From: Stramenopiles sp. TOSAG23-6
Taxonomy: Eukaryota > Sar
Direction of reading: 5' to 3'
DNA length: 10,247 bases
NCBI GenBank assembly: GCA_900128565.1
Contig: LT636326.1
Coordinates: 1-10,247 of the forward strand
Positions 10,036-10,247 of the stretch are shown here, piece after piece (within the stretch, counting starts at the first letter, position 1; every line of letters starts with the position of its first letter). The notes beneath the pieces were generated by a model. That model saw only the letters and a list, made by a program, of their open reading frames with translations, searched no databases and was not told the DNA's origin. A program made the translations under genes and the position numbers.

Positions 10036-10247
10036 ATGTGGTTATTATTCATAAGTATTATAGTTTTAGTATATACCACTGATTCAGCAATGACAAATTC
10101 GCCTCCAGATAAATATAAATCCTGGACAGATATTCTCGAGCTATCAGATCGAAAAATGAATTGTACAAGCTTGGCAGATTTAGTGTCCAAGTCAGGTGAC
10201 TGGTTAAATTTCCCTCTATTTCAAACAGAATATGATGCACTAACAAA
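10036..10247 (+). CDS. Secreted protein, N-terminal part (3' truncated by window end)
   Basis: An ATG at 10036 (context aaacATG) opens a frame that runs without a stop to the window end: 70 codons plus two bases. It is the first Met after an in-frame TAA at 9997-9999. The first 18 residues, MWLLFISIIVLVYTTDSA, form a textbook signal peptide with a hydrophobic core and an S-A cleavage site. The mature part starts with Thr/Ser/Pro residues and then a helix-like segment (WTDILELSDRK), one N-C-T glycosylation sequon, and LADLVSKSGDW. The 'DILEL...SLADLV' pattern faintly recalls the first helices of a fasciclin (FAS1) domain, but the diagnostic part would lie beyond the window, so no function is assigned. 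Composition (D, K, S, T-rich) fits a second cell-surface or extracellular protein. Confidence 0.7.
   Translation, partial: MWLLFISIIVLVYTTDSAMTNSPPDKYKSWTDILELSDRKMNCTSLADLVSKSGDWLNFPLFQTEYDALT

Overview
The window is eukaryotic nuclear DNA, AT-rich outside genes. It is dominated by one intronless open frame of more than 9 kb that codes for a very large, cysteine-rich, modular protein of the cell surface or extracellular matrix. The module mix is a DUF4215-type Cys repeat, EGF-like segments, a thrombospondin-type-1-like segment, a phytocyanin-type copper domain, CxC modules and a hydrophobic GPI-like tail. With sparse introns and R-R-L sites, this best fits a stramenopile microalga, most likely a diatom. 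That placement is an inference from protein style, not a sequence match.

Layout. Positions 3-9059 (+) hold the giant gene. It is open at the left edge, so its start and signal peptide lie outside the window. It opens with two identical copies of a 240-bp repeat; a third, diverged copy lies about 4.5 kb downstream, next to a short degenerate repeat of EKPQDGN(G). The 3' third carries the recognisable extracellular modules and ends in a hydrophobic tail. Positions 9060-9290 are AT-rich and hold two tandem hairpins just after the stop; the loop of the second contains an exact Pumilio-type octamer. Positions 9291-9869 (-) hold a 192-residue Ser/Asn/Lys/Arg-rich ORF of unknown function, convergent with the giant gene. 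Positions 9870-10035 form a short divergent intergenic region. At 10036 (+) a second secreted-protein gene begins with a clear signal peptide and runs off the right edge.

The giant protein and the last gene both look secretory; the minus-strand ORF does not. Sequence quality matters here. There are 22 single N positions, all inside the giant ORF, and 16 of them fall on third codon positions. This suggests they mark real polymorphic or allelic sites rather than random failures. Eight fall in codons whose amino acid is still determined. No CRISPR array, tRNA, rRNA or transposase was seen.
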